Assembly (NCBI RefSeq): GCF_001905655.1 | Contig: NZ_JMHT01000053.1 | Span: 1 to 64,000, forward strand | DNA from: Mycobacterium sp. ST-F2 | GTDB lineage: Bacteria; Actinomycetota; Actinomycetes; Mycobacteriales; Mycobacteriaceae | Length of the DNA: 64,000 nt | Direction of reading: 5' to 3' | Translations under genes and position numbers: made by a program | Notes under the pieces: generated by a model | The model's input: only the letters and a program-made list of their open reading frames with translations | Databases searched by the model: none | Told to the model about the DNA's origin: nothing | Shown here: one piece after another, positions 8,035-18,213 of the stretch | Layout of the letters: every line of letters begins with the position of its first letter | How positions within the stretch are numbered: the first letter of the stretch is position 1

Positions 8035-9156
8035 ATGCGGCCGACCGGAATCGATTTCGGCATTCTGGGCACGCTGCGGATGGCCGTCGACGACCGCGTC
8101 GTGTCGTTGGGCGCACCCAAGCAGCGCGCCGTATTCGCGATGTTGCTTCTGAGCCGCGGCCGCCCGGTGTCCGTGGACGCGTTGATCGACGCGGTGTGGG
8201 AACAGTCGCCGGCCGCGGCCGCCCGCACCGCGCTGCACTCCTACATCTCCAATCTCCGAAAGATCCTGGCGGAGTCCGGGATGCCGCGGGAGACGCTGGC
8301 TGCCGCGCCACCCGGCTATCGACTCGATGTGCCGGAGGACGCCACCGACCTGGGCCGGTTCGAGAAGGAAAAGGTCGCCGGTGTGCGGGCCGCGGTCGAC
8401 GGTCGGTTCTCACCCGCCGCGGCACACCTGTCGGCGGCACTGGCGCAATGGCGTGGCCCGGTGCTCGCCGACCTGGCCGACTTCGCTTTCGTCGGCGCCG
8501 TCGCCGCCGCGTTGGTCGACGACCGGATTGCGGTGGAGACCGCCCGCGCGGAAGCCGAAATTGCCTGTGGCCAGGCATCTCTGGTGATCGGCCCGCTGGA
8601 GTCGCTGGTGGCGGAGCATCCGTACCGGGAACCGCTGTGGACGCAACTGATCACCGCCTATTACAGCTGCGGGCGCCAAGCCGACGCGCTCGATGCGTTC
8701 CAGCGCGTGAAAACGATCCTGGCCGACGACCTCGGGATCGATCCCGGTGCGGCGATAAGCGCTCTGCAGCAACGGATTCTGCGGCAAGAGCCACTCGACG
8801 TGCGGGGGACTGCGCAAGCGACCGCGGTGCACACCATCGGTCGGCTCCGGTCAGGCGCCACGACGTCCACCCCATCGAAAGCCGGGCTACGCGATACGAG
8901 CGGACGCTGGTTCGCCCTGCGCGCGATGGCAACCCGGATCGGTCGCCTGGCGGACAACGACATCGTGCTCGACGCGGCCGACGTCAGCCGCCACCACGCC
9001 GTCATCGTCGATGCCGGGACCGGCCCGGTGATGGTGGACCTGCGCTCCGCCAACGGCGTGTACGTGCAAGGCACCCGAATCACGGCCAACACCAATCTGT
9101 TCGACGGTGATCACGTCCGCATCGGCGGGCACGAGTTCGTCGTCGAACTCGGGTAG
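8035..9156 (+). CDS. EmbR-family transcriptional regulator (winged helix, BTAD, FHA)
   Basis: A 373-residue regulator. Residues about 5-100 form an OmpR/SARP-type winged helix (FGILGTLRMAVDD, KQRAVFAMLLLSRG, RTALHSYISNLRKIL). Residues 105-250 form the bacterial transcriptional activation domain with helical repeats (REPLWTQLITAYYSCGRQADAL). Residues 285-373 form an FHA domain with the phosphothreonine-binding landmarks TRIGR, SRHHAVI and SANGVYV. EmbR of M. tuberculosis has the same order and is controlled by the kinase PknH through its FHA domain. No Ser/Thr kinase gene lies nearby here, so this is an orphan paralogue. The neighbours suggest it may control the exported proteins on either side. 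Confidence 0.9.
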   Translation: MRPTGIDFGILGTLRMAVDDRVVSLGAPKQRAVFAMLLLSRGRPVSVDALIDAVWEQSPAAAARTALHSYISNLRKILAESGMPRETLAAAPPGYRLDVPEDATDLGRFEKEKVAGVRAAVDGRFSPAAAHLSAALAQWRGPVLADLADFAFVGAVAAALVDDRIAVETARAEAEIACGQASLVIGPLESLVAEHPYREPLWTQLITAYYSCGRQADALDAFQRVKTILADDLGIDPGAAISALQQRILRQEPLDVRGTAQATAVHTIGRLRSGATTSTPSKAGLRDTSGRWFALRAMATRIGRLADNDIVLDAADVSRHHAVIVDAGTGPVMVDLRSANGVYVQGTRITANTNLFDGDHVRIGGHEFVVELG

Positions 9157-9201
9157 GCGCGTGCCAAGAAACCGCCAAGCGGGGCCGCCGACCATCACTG
9201 C

Positions 9202-9855
9202 ATGAAGATTTCTGGTCTTGCCCTGGCCGCGGCGGTGGCGTTGCTGAGCGTGGCGCCGGCCGCGTCGGCTCAGCCGTCGTGCAGTGCCCTGGGCGGGATG
9301 CCCGACGCCACCGGCATGTGCCGGATCCGCGAGGTCGGCACCGGGTACGAACGAACCGCCGCGTTCCCGGTCGACTATCCCGATCAGCAGGCCGTGGCCA
9401 ACTTTCTGGCGCACGACCGTGACGGTTTCGTCGGGTGGGTGGACAAGTTCGGCCGGGGCCGGGGGTACGAGGAGACCGTGACGCCGACGGTGTACCGCTC
9501 GGCCCGTACCCAGAGCCTGGTGCTCAAGATCGTGGATCCCACGGGCCTCGCCCACGAAGGCCACCCGGACATCAGGTTCCAGACGTTCACCCACGGCGCC
9601 GACGGGCCGATCACCATCGACACGTTGTTCGGTCCGGGTTCCGATCCCGTCGCGATCCTGACGCCCGTGGTGCAGCGCGCGCTGAAGGCACGTAATGCCG
9701 CGCTGATCGAACCGGACCGTGGCTCCTACCGGAACTTCGCGGTCACCGACGACGCCGTCACGTTCTTCTTCGGTGAGAGCCAGCTCATCGGCAACGGTGG
9801 CCCGCTCACCGTGGCGGTGCCGGTGGGCGACCTGGGTGGGCGCCTGCAGGGTTAG
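9202..9855 (+). CDS. Secreted MPT64-like / DUF3298 protein
   Basis: A 217-residue protein with a clear signal peptide (MKISGLALAAAVALLSVAPAASA, then QPSCSALGG). The C-terminal half has the features of the RsiV/MPT64 family domain DUF3298, including YRNFAVTDDAVTFFFGESQL and a closing VAVPVGDL strand. The paired Cys near the N-terminus (SCSAL, GMCRI) may form a disulfide. MPT64 is a secreted mycobacterial antigen; here the family call comes from motif reading alone. It is 45 bases downstream of the EmbR-like gene. Confidence 0.75.
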   Translation: MKISGLALAAAVALLSVAPAASAQPSCSALGGMPDATGMCRIREVGTGYERTAAFPVDYPDQQAVANFLAHDRDGFVGWVDKFGRGRGYEETVTPTVYRSARTQSLVLKIVDPTGLAHEGHPDIRFQTFTHGADGPITIDTLFGPGSDPVAILTPVVQRALKARNAALIEPDRGSYRNFAVTDDAVTFFFGESQLIGNGGPLTVAVPVGDLGGRLQG

Positions 9856-10194
9856 GCCGCGGGACCTGCGCTTGCGCTGGCCGCGAAATGCGTCGGCGGC
9901 CTCGATGTGCACACGGTAGGGTTGCGTACAGGTGAACAGCCCTGATCAGCGGCCTGCCGCGCCGGCGCCAGCGGGTGCCGGAAAGACACGCCAGAATCAC
10001 GGTCAGCGCGCCGACGGGTGGCAAGCGACCGATCGGGCTATGTTCTCCAGCACACGGATAAATACCACCGGAGCGATTCGACCCTTTCGGTCGCACCGCG
10101 ACGGAGCGAACGGGTAGCGTCGGGTTCACACCCGAAATAACCCACTATCTGGTGTAACGACTGACGGCGACCGGAGAAAGTAGGGCCTCACCCC
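9856..10194 (+). other. Intergenic region and clpX leader, no gene
   Basis: There is no convincing coding frame over these 339 bases. The stretch must hold the clpX promoter. I see no clear -10/-35 pair and no full ClgR box. Confidence 0.5.
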
Positions 10195-11475
10195 ATGGCG
10201 CGCATCGGAGACGGCGGTGACCTGCTGAAGTGCTCGTTTTGTGGCAAGAGCCAGAAGCAGGTCAAGAAGCTGATTGCTGGACCTGGCGTCTACATCTGCG
10301 ACGAGTGCATCGACCTCTGCAACGAGATCATCGAAGAGGAGCTGGCCGACGCTGACGACGTCAAGCTCGACGAGCTGCCCAAGCCCCAGGAGATCCGCGA
10401 TTTCCTCGAGGGCTACGTCATCGGTCAGGACAACGCCAAGAAGACCCTCGCCGTCGCGGTCTACAACCATTACAAGCGCATCCAGGCGCAGGAGAAGTCG
10501 CGCGACTCCCGGGCCGAGCCCGTCGAGCTCGCCAAGTCCAACATCCTGATGCTCGGACCTACCGGCTGCGGCAAGACCTACCTGGCGCAGACGCTGGCCA
10601 AGATGCTCAACGTGCCGTTCGCCATCGCCGACGCCACCGCGCTGACCGAGGCCGGCTACGTCGGTGAGGACGTCGAGAACATCCTGCTGAAGCTGATCCA
10701 GGCCGCCGACTACGACGTCAAGCGAGCCGAGACCGGCATCATCTACATCGATGAGGTCGACAAGATCGCCCGCAAGAGCGAGAACCCGTCGATCACGCGC
10801 GACGTGTCCGGCGAGGGCGTCCAGCAGGCCCTGCTGAAGATCCTCGAGGGGACGCAGGCGTCGGTGCCGCCGCAAGGCGGGCGCAAGCACCCGCACCAGG
10901 AGTTCATCCAGATCGACACCACCAACGTGCTGTTCATCGTGGCCGGTGCCTTCGCGGGCCTGGAGAAGATCGTGTCCGACCGCGTCGGCAAGCGCGGCCT
11001 GGGCTTCGGCGCCGAGGTGCACTCGAAGGCCGAGATCGACACCCAGGACCACTTCGCCGAGGTGCTGCCCGAGGACCTGATCAAGTTCGGTCTGATCCCC
11101 GAGTTCATCGGCCGTCTCCCGGTCGTGGCGTCGGTGACCAACCTGGACAAGGAATCGTTGGTGTCCATCCTGTCCACACCGAAGAACGCGCTGGTCAAGC
11201 AGTACGTCCGGCTCTTCGAGATGGACGGCGTGGAGCTGGAGTTCACCGACGACGCCCTCGACGCCATCGCCGACCAGGCCATCCACCGCGGCACCGGTGC
11301 CCGCGGCCTGCGCGCCATCATGGAAGAGGTCCTGCAGCCGGTGATGTTCGACATCCCGAGCCGCGATGACGTCGCCAAGGTGGTCGTCACCAAGGAGACC
11401 GTCCAGGACAACGTGCTGCCGACCATCGTGCCGCGCAAGGCACCGCGGTCCGAGCGTCGCGACAAGAGCGCTTAG
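10195..11475 (+). CDS. clpX: ATP-dependent Clp protease unfoldase subunit ClpX
   Basis: A 426-residue AAA+ unfoldase that recognises and threads substrates into ClpP1P2. The N-terminal zinc-binding domain has four Cys (CSFCGKS ... [10 protein letters not shown], residues 14-43). Walker A is [11 protein letters not shown] (about 119-129), Walker B is [11 protein letters not shown], and the [19 protein letters not shown] box and a sensor 2 region ([13 protein letters not shown]) follow. The loop for contact with ClpP is within [15 protein letters not shown]. It is separated from clpP1P2 by the accessory insert at 3.8-9.9 kb. A strong bidirectional terminator follows. Confidence 0.97.
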   Translation: MARIGDGGDLLKCSFCGKSQKQVKKLIAGPGVYICDECIDLCNEIIEEELADADDVKLDELPKPQEIRDFLEGYVIGQDNAKKTLAVAVYNHYKRIQAQEKSRDSRAEPVELAKSNILMLGPTGCGKTYLAQTLAKMLNVPFAIADATALTEAGYVGEDVENILLKLIQAADYDVKRAETGIIYIDEVDKIARKSENPSITRDVSGEGVQQALLKILEGTQASVPPQGGRKHPHQEFIQIDTTNVLFIVAGAFAGLEKIVSDRVGKRGLGFGAEVHSKAEIDTQDHFAEVLPEDLIKFGLIPEFIGRLPVVASVTNLDKESLVSILSTPKNALVKQYVRLFEMDGVELEFTDDALDAIADQAIHRGTGARGLRAIMEEVLQPVMFDIPSRDDVAKVVVTKETVQDNVLPTIVPRKAPRSERRDKSA

Positions 11476-11481
11476 TTCGCC

Positions 11482-11521
11482 AAAAGGAATGGCCCCCGCC
11501 GCGGCGGGGGCCATTCCTTTT
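11482..11521. terminator. Bidirectional intrinsic terminator between clpX and fdhD
   Basis: A perfect 19-bp stem (11482-11500 with 11503-11521, outer arm AAAAGGAATGGCCCCCG) is flanked by A and T runs on each side. It can stop transcription from both convergent genes. Confidence 0.93.
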
Positions 11522-11534
11522 GTCCTATGTGGTC

Positions 11535-12359
11535 TTACCGGATCAACCGGTCCGGACGGGTGTAGACGTTCATCGACTCGCCGCGCAAGAACGCCACGAG
11601 GGTGAGTCCGGCCTGGCTGGCCAGATCGACCGCCAAGGACGACGGGGCCGACACCGCGGCCAGCACGGGGATGCCGGCCATGACGGCCTTCTGCGTGAGT
11701 TCGAACGACGCCCGACCGCTGACCAGCAAGACGGTGCCGGCCAACGGAATGCGGTTGTTCTCGAGCGCCCACCCGATCACCTTGTCGACCGCGTTGTGGC
11801 GACCGATGTCCTCGCGCGCGACGAACATCTCACCGTCAGCGCTGAACAGCGCGGCGCAGTGCAGGCCACCGGTGCTGTTGAACACCTTCTGCGCCTGGCG
11901 CAGCCGCTGCGGCATCGCCGAGAGCGCGTCCGAGGTGATGCTCGTGGGGTCGTCGCCGGGGGAGTAGTGGCTGACGGTGCGGACGGCGTCGATGGAGGCC
12001 TTGCCACAGACGCCGCACGACGACGTCGTGTAGAAATTGCGTGTCACGTCCACCGACGGTGGCGGGACATGCGGTGCCAGAATGACGTCGAGCACGTTGT
12101 AGGTGTTGGCGCCGTCTTCGGTGGCGCCGCGGCAGTAGGCGACCCGGGCGATGTCGTCGCGGCGGGCGATCACGCCCTCGGTGAGCAGAAACCCTTGGGC
12201 CAGTTCGACATCCGCGCCTGGCGTCCGCATGGTGACGGTGAGGGGAGTGCCGTTGACCCGGATCTCGAGTGGTTCCTCGACGGCCAGGGTCTCGGGCCGC
12301 GACACCGAGCCATCGGAGGTGACGTGTTCGGCCCGGCGGCGTGCGGTTACCCGACCCAT
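11535..12359 (-). CDS. fdhD: Formate dehydrogenase accessory sulfurtransferase FdhD
   Basis: A 274-residue protein that passes sulfur from a cysteine desulfurase to the molybdenum cofactor of formate dehydrogenase. The redox-active loop [10 protein letters not shown] (about residues 118-127) carries the two conserved Cys. Other FdhD landmarks are [21 protein letters not shown] and VSGRASFEL. It starts at ATG 12359 and converges on clpX. mobA, which makes the guanylated cofactor, lies 3.8 kb away, giving a loose molybdenum theme. No formate dehydrogenase structural gene is in the window. Confidence 0.95.
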   Translation of the reverse strand: MGRVTARRRAEHVTSDGSVSRPETLAVEEPLEIRVNGTPLTVTMRTPGADVELAQGFLLTEGVIARRDDIARVAYCRGATEDGANTYNVLDVILAPHVPPPSVDVTRNFYTTSSCGVCGKASIDAVRTVSHYSPGDDPTSITSDALSAMPQRLRQAQKVFNSTGGLHCAALFSADGEMFVAREDIGRHNAVDKVIGWALENNRIPLAGTVLLVSGRASFELTQKAVMAGIPVLAAVSAPSSLAVDLASQAGLTLVAFLRGESMNVYTRPDRLIR

Positions 12360-12597
12360 GGTTCCAGCCTGATCGCCGCAGCCTTGCTCATCACTTCAAT
12401 CTAATCGCGCGACCGACGATAGGAAGGTGTGCGGAGGGTCGTCCGCAATCGGCATTTCAAATGCGGTGATAGTCGGCGACTATCGCCGCCGGCAACAGCG
12501 GGACCGCCCAACGATGTCGCGATTCTTCACCAGACCGACATGTTGCCGCCCCGTCGCGGGACGTGCGCGGTTGCCGAGCGTCTGGACAATGGTGCCT

Positions 12598-12750
12598 ATG
12601 GATACCGATACCGGTCGCAGTACGCCGGGTCGCCGCGCCTGGGCCGACCCGCTGTCGTTGGGGTTCCAGGCGCACCGGCAGCTGATGCTGCTTCGTCTGC
12701 GCTGGCACGGCCGCCGCCTGGACACCCGTCCGGACGGCCAACCGGACTGA
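12598..12750 (+). CDS. Possible small basic protein of 50 residues
   Basis: A short frame from ATG 12598 (alternative ATG 12589) encodes MDTDTGRSTPGRRAWADPLS and continues with a hydrophobic/Arg stretch (QLMLLRLRWHGRRLD). The codon third positions are GC-rich, as in real genes of this genome, and the frame sits alone between fdhD and korA. No ribosome-binding site is obvious and I recognise no family. It could be a leaderless small protein or chance. Confidence 0.3.
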   Translation: MDTDTGRSTPGRRAWADPLSLGFQAHRQLMLLRLRWHGRRLDTRPDGQPD

Positions 12751-13100
12751 CGCCTAATCGCTTGTGCCGCCTGGCATTTCCGGTGCGGCCGAGCGCTAGC
12801 GCGGACGGCTACCGGTCGGTAACTGCTTTCTTAGGAATTCCATCCTCCGGGACGTGACCAACACCACATAATGCTCGGACGGCTACGATCTGCAAGGCAT
12901 GGACCTGCGGGTTTATCGGGACGAAACATGGCCTCTGGCGGCGCGTCCGGGTCAGTCCACCCTAAGAGAAGTGCAATAATCGGTACTAGCAGTGACAGCA
13001 AAATTTTGGCGACGCCGGACTGGCGGTCGTGACCACCGCTATGCGGCCTTCACGCAAACAGTGCGACGGACTCCGAATCAGAGTGTGAAAGGCAGGCGTC
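12751..13100 (+). other. Intergenic region upstream of korA
   Basis: This 350-base stretch has no coding frame that looks real. It contains locally AT-rich patches near 12955-13010 that may include the korAB promoter. GAAAGG stands 8 bases before the korA GTG. No known RNA motif was recognised. Confidence 0.45.
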
Positions 13101-15056
13101 GTGGGTCTTAACGACGGCGACAACGGCACCGGCGCCGGGAGCGGCGCAGCCTCGCGGCAGAAGCTCGAGAAGGTCGTCATCCGCTTTGCCGGTGACTCCG
13201 GCGACGGCATGCAGCTGACCGGTGACCGGTTCACATCGGAAGCCGCTCTGTTCGGCAATGACCTTGCGACGCAGCCGAATTACCCCGCCGAGATCCGCGC
13301 ACCACAGGGCACCCTGCCCGGTGTGTCGTCGTTCCAGATCCAGATCGCGGACTACGACATCCTCACCGCCGGTGACCGCCCCGACGTGCTGGTTGCGATG
13401 AACCCGGCCGCGCTCAAGGCTAACGTTGCCGACCTGCCCCGCGGCGGCATGATCATCGCCAACTCCGACGAGTTCACCAAGCGCAACCTGGCCAAGGTCG
13501 GGTACGAGGAGAACCCGCTCGAGAACGACGACCTCTCCGAGTTCGTCGTCATCCCGGTCGCCATGACCACGTTGACCCTGGCCGCCGTCGAGGCCATCGG
13601 CGCCACCAAGAAGGACGGTCAGCGCGCCAAGAACATGTTCGGGCTCGGCCTGCTGTCCTGGATGTACGGGCGCGAGCTGGAGCACAGCGAGGCCTTCATC
13701 CGCGAGAAGTTCGCCCGCAAGCCCGAGATCGCCGAGGCCAACGTGCTGGCGCTCAAGGCCGGCTGGAACTACGGCGAGACTACCGAGGCGTTCGGTACCA
13801 CCTACGAGGTGGCCCCGGCCAAGCTCAAGTCGGGTGAGTACCGCCAGATCTCCGGCAACACGGCCATGGCGTACGGCATCGTTGCCGCCGGTCAGCTGGC
13901 CGACATCCAGGTGGTGCTCGGCACCTACCCGATCACCCCGGCGTCGGACATCCTGCACGAGCTGTCGAAGTACAAGCACTTCAACGTCATGACCTTCCAG
14001 GCCGAGGACGAGATCGCCGGCATCGGTTCGGCCATCGGCGCCTCGTACGGCGGCGCGCTCGGCGTCACCAGCACCTCGGGCCCCGGTGTCTCGCTGAAGT
14101 CCGAGGCCATCGGCCTCGCGGTCATGACCGAGCTGCCGCTCATCGTCATCGACGTCCAGCGTGGTGGCCCGTCCACCGGTCTGCCGACCAAGACCGAGCA
14201 GGCCGACCTGCTGCAGGCGCTCTACGGCCGCAACGGCGAATCGCCCGTCGCGGTGCTGGCGCCCGCCTCCCCGTCGGACTGCTTCGACATCGCGGTCGAG
14301 GCCGCGCGGATCGCGATCACCTACCACACGCCGGTGATCATCCTGTCCGACGGCGCCATCGCCAACGGCTCGGAGCCGTGGCGGATCCCGGACATCGCCG
14401 GCTACCCGGCCATCGAGCACACGTTCGCCGAGGCGGGCGAGCCGTTCCAGCCCTACGCGCGTGACCCCGAGACGCTGGGTCGTCAGTTCGCCATCCCGGG
14501 CACCCCGGGCCTGGAGCACCGCATCGGTGGTCTGGAAGCGGCCAACGGCTCCGGCAACATCTCCTACGAGCCCAAGAACCACGACCTGATGGTCCGGCTG
14601 CGTCAGCTCAAGATCGACGGCATCAAGGTGCCCGACCTCGAGGTCGACGACCCGAGCGGCGAAGCCGAACTGCTGATGCTCGGCTGGGGCAGCTCGTACG
14701 GCCCCATCGGCGAGGCCTGCCGCCGCGCCCGCCGCAACGGCATCAAGGTTGCGCATGCTCAGCTGCGCCACCTGAACCCGTTCCCGGCCAACCTCGAAGA
14801 GGTCCTGCGCAAGTACGACAAGGTCGTCGTCCCCGAGATGAACCTCGGCCAGCTGGCCCTGCTGCTGCGCGGCAAGTTCCTGGTCGACGTGCAGTCGGTG
14901 ACCAAGGTCGAGGGCATGGCGTTCCTGGCCGATGAGGTCGAGGGCATCATCAGCGCGGCGCTGGACGGATCGCTGCGCGATAAGGAAACTGACAAGGCCA
15001 AGTTCGCACGGCTGGCAGCCGCCACCGTGGAGACCGGTGTGGGAGCAAACGCATGA
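13101..15056 (+). CDS. korA: 2-oxoglutarate:ferredoxin oxidoreductase, alpha subunit
   Basis: A 651-residue subunit of the CoA-dependent, ferredoxin-reducing 2-oxoglutarate oxidoreductase that mycobacteria use as an anaerobic-type bypass in the TCA cycle. The N-terminal 200 residues are the gamma domain (VIRFAGDSGDGMQLTG). The alpha domain (from GEYRQISGNTAMAYGIVAAG) then carries the pyrimidine-side binding region and GPGVSLKSEAIGLA. Residues 530-640 form the transketolase C-like domain. The length matches the fused alpha/gamma form, about 650 residues. The start GTG follows GAAAGG. It overlaps korB by 4 bases (ATGA). Confidence 0.95.
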   Translation: MGLNDGDNGTGAGSGAASRQKLEKVVIRFAGDSGDGMQLTGDRFTSEAALFGNDLATQPNYPAEIRAPQGTLPGVSSFQIQIADYDILTAGDRPDVLVAMNPAALKANVADLPRGGMIIANSDEFTKRNLAKVGYEENPLENDDLSEFVVIPVAMTTLTLAAVEAIGATKKDGQRAKNMFGLGLLSWMYGRELEHSEAFIREKFARKPEIAEANVLALKAGWNYGETTEAFGTTYEVAPAKLKSGEYRQISGNTAMAYGIVAAGQLADIQVVLGTYPITPASDILHELSKYKHFNVMTFQAEDEIAGIGSAIGASYGGALGVTSTSGPGVSLKSEAIGLAVMTELPLIVIDVQRGGPSTGLPTKTEQADLLQALYGRNGESPVAVLAPASPSDCFDIAVEAARIAITYHTPVIILSDGAIANGSEPWRIPDIAGYPAIEHTFAEAGEPFQPYARDPETLGRQFAIPGTPGLEHRIGGLEAANGSGNISYEPKNHDLMVRLRQLKIDGIKVPDLEVDDPSGEAELLMLGWGSSYGPIGEACRRARRNGIKVAHAQLRHLNPFPANLEEVLRKYDKVVVPEMNLGQLALLLRGKFLVDVQSVTKVEGMAFLADEVEGIISAALDGSLRDKETDKAKFARLAAATVETGVGANA

Positions 15057-16132
15057 CGGATCTGATCGGTGCTGATCTGGGCCTGACCGAAGCCCTCAGC
15101 AAGAATGCCCTGGTTCCGACCACGGACCAGCCGCAAAAGGGCAAGGACTTCACCAGCGACCAGGAGGTGCGCTGGTGCCCGGGTTGCGGTGACTACGTCA
15201 TCCTCAACACCATCCGCAACTTCCTGCCGGAGCTGGGCCTGCGCCGCGAGAACATCGCGTTCATCAGCGGCATCGGCTGCTCCAGCCGGTTCCCGTACTA
15301 CCTGGAGACCTACGGCTTCCACTCGATCCACGGTCGTGCCCCGACCATCGCCACCGGCCTGGCGCTGGCGCGTCCGGACCTGTCGGTGTGGGTCGTCACC
15401 GGTGACGGTGACTCGCTGTCGATCGGTGGTAACCACCTGATCCACGCGCTGCGCCGCAACATCAACATCACGATCCTGCTGTTCAACAACCGGATCTACG
15501 GTCTGACCAAGGGCCAGTACTCGCCGACCTCCGAGGTCGGCAAGGTCACCAAGTCGACCCCGATGGGCTCGCTGGACCAGCCGTTCAACCCGGTGTCGCT
15601 GGCGCTGGGCGCCGAGGCCACCTTCGTCGGCCGCGCGCTGGACTCCGACCGCAAGGGCCTGACCGAGGTGCTCAAGGGTGCGGCCGCCCACCGCGGTGCC
15701 GCCATCGTCGAGATCCTGCAGGACTGCCCGATCTTCAACGACGGCTCGTTCGACCCGCTGCGCAAGGAAGGCGCCGAAGACCGGCTGATCAACCTGGTGC
15801 ACGGCCAGCCGATCGTCTTCGGTGCCGAGGGCGAGTTCTGCGTCACCAAGTCCGGTTACGGGCTGGAGATCGGCAAGACCGCTGACGTGGACCCGTCGGA
15901 CATCGTGGTGCACAACGCCAACATCGACGACCCGGCCTACGCCTTCGCGCTGTCGCGCCTGTCCGAGCAGAACCTCGAGCACACCGTGATGGGCATCTTC
16001 CGTCAGGTGAACCGGCCGACCTACGACGACGAAGCGCGTCTGCAGGTGAAGACGGCGATGGATTCCAAGGCGCACGACACCGCTGCTCTGCAATCCTTGC
16101 TGCGTGGCAAGGACACCTGGACCGTCGAATAA
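15053..16132 (+). CDS. korB: 2-oxoglutarate:ferredoxin oxidoreductase, beta subunit
   Basis: A 359-residue thiamine-diphosphate and iron-sulfur subunit. It shows the cluster motif [13 protein letters not shown] (about residues 40-52), another Cys in [12 protein letters not shown], and the thiamine-diphosphate motif [20 protein letters not shown] with the magnesium-binding [11 protein letters not shown]. It is translationally coupled to korA through an ATGA overlap. mobA follows 28 bases after the stop. Confidence 0.95.
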   Translation: MTDLIGADLGLTEALSKNALVPTTDQPQKGKDFTSDQEVRWCPGCGDYVILNTIRNFLPELGLRRENIAFISGIGCSSRFPYYLETYGFHSIHGRAPTIATGLALARPDLSVWVVTGDGDSLSIGGNHLIHALRRNINITILLFNNRIYGLTKGQYSPTSEVGKVTKSTPMGSLDQPFNPVSLALGAEATFVGRALDSDRKGLTEVLKGAAAHRGAAIVEILQDCPIFNDGSFDPLRKEGAEDRLINLVHGQPIVFGAEGEFCVTKSGYGLEIGKTADVDPSDIVVHNANIDDPAYAFALSRLSEQNLEHTVMGIFRQVNRPTYDDEARLQVKTAMDSKAHDTAALQSLLRGKDTWTVE

Positions 16133-16160
16133 GAGCGCTCGTCGCATTGACCCCGTTTTG

Positions 16161-16736
16161 ATGCAAGACGCCCCGCTGGCCGCAGTTGTACTGGCCGGCG
16201 GGGCGTCTCGTCGTATGGGGCGCGACAAGGCGACCGTGCGATTCCGCGGGCCGGCGGGGGAGACCACCTTCGTCGAACAGGTCGTGGCCACCCTGCGAGG
16301 GCGTTGTGCGCAGGTGTTCGTCATCGCCGCCCGCGGCCAGGCGCTGCCCGATCTGGACGCGGAAGTGCTGCGCGACGCGACCCCTGGCGTCGGACCCCTG
16401 CTGGCCACCGCGCGCGGACTGCGCGCCGCGGCCGACGCCGGGTATCAGCGCGCGTTCGTGTCCGCTGTGGACATGCCCTACCTGACCGTCGAGCTCATCG
16501 ACGAGCTGGCCGAACACGCGGCGCGAGTGGACGCCGACGTCGTGCTGCCCTGGGACGGCCGGAATCACTATCTGGCGGGGATCTACCGCACCGCCCTGGC
16601 CACCCGGGCCGACGAGCTGGTGGCTCATGGGCGGCGCAGCATGCGGGCCCTCGTCGACACCGTCGACACCCAGCGGGTGGTGATGGACCGGCAGCGCGCG
16701 CTGGTCAACGTCAACAGTCCGGACGATTTCGCCTGA
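16161..16736 (+). CDS. mobA: Molybdenum cofactor guanylyltransferase MobA
   Basis: A 191-residue nucleotidyltransferase that attaches GMP to molybdopterin. The P-loop-like signature [16 protein letters not shown] (residues 11-26) and the metal-binding VDMPYL segment are present, as is a C-terminal HYLAGIYR motif. I chose ATG 16161 since [14 protein letters not shown] places the motif where the family has it. An upstream in-frame start inside korB (16104) would add 19 unrelated residues. A strong hairpin covers codons 3-16 and may affect transcription or translation. Confidence 0.92.
   Translation: MQDAPLAAVVLAGGASRRMGRDKATVRFRGPAGETTFVEQVVATLRGRCAQVFVIAARGQALPDLDAEVLRDATPGVGPLLATARGLRAAADAGYQRAFVSAVDMPYLTVELIDELAEHAARVDADVVLPWDGRNHYLAGIYRTALATRADELVAHGRRSMRALVDTVDTQRVVMDRQRALVNVNSPDDFA
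16167..16207 (+). other. 15-bp hairpin inside the mobA 5' coding region
   Basis: GACGCCCCGCTGGCC (16167-16181) pairs with 16193-16207 with one mismatch and an 11-base loop, starting six bases into mobA. There is no T tract. It may partially terminate korAB transcription or lower mobA translation, or may simply reflect Ala/Gly codon choice. Confidence 0.5.
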
Positions 16737-17926
<1,190 letters not shown>

Positions 17927-17940
17927 TTTCCCGGGGCTAC

Positions 17941-18008
17941 GAGCGTCACAGACGCTCGAGCCAGACGACGAAGGGTGTCGGACCACACGGTCCGACACCC
18001 TTCGTCGT
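17941..18008 (+). terminator. Tandem terminator hairpins after rpf
   Basis: A small 7-bp hairpin (GAGCGTC-ACA-GACGCTC, 17941-17957) is followed by a perfect 20-bp stem (17965-17984 with 17989-18008, loop ACAC). The second is among the strongest hairpins in the window. Confidence 0.85.
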
Positions 18009-18044
18009 TGTCGGGGGTCCGGCCCCGTCAACCGAGAACCCGTC

Positions 18045-18100
18045 GAGAAGGACCAAATGGTTGCTCGTCGGTCGCTTCTCGCGACCACTTGGTCCTTCTC
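18045..18100. repeat. 17-bp inverted repeat before the S9 peptidase gene
   Basis: GAGAAGGACCAAATGGT (18045-18061) is repeated inverted at 18084-18100 with one mismatch and a 22-base spacer. It lies between the rpf terminator and the peptidase start, and could form a leader hairpin or serve as an operator. Confidence 0.6.
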
Positions 18101-18213
18101 GGCGTGGGTCTCTGGCGCGACGATCTGGCCGTACTCTGTCGGAGCGCCGGACTGCCCGGGCGATCCGTCACATGATGAAACCGGCGCCCCGATGTGTGTG
18201 CTACCAGTGGAGC

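Noticed and set aside
9932-10117. 61-codon frame upstream of clpX
   Set aside because: No ribosome site, no similarity, and it occupies the expected clpX promoter region.
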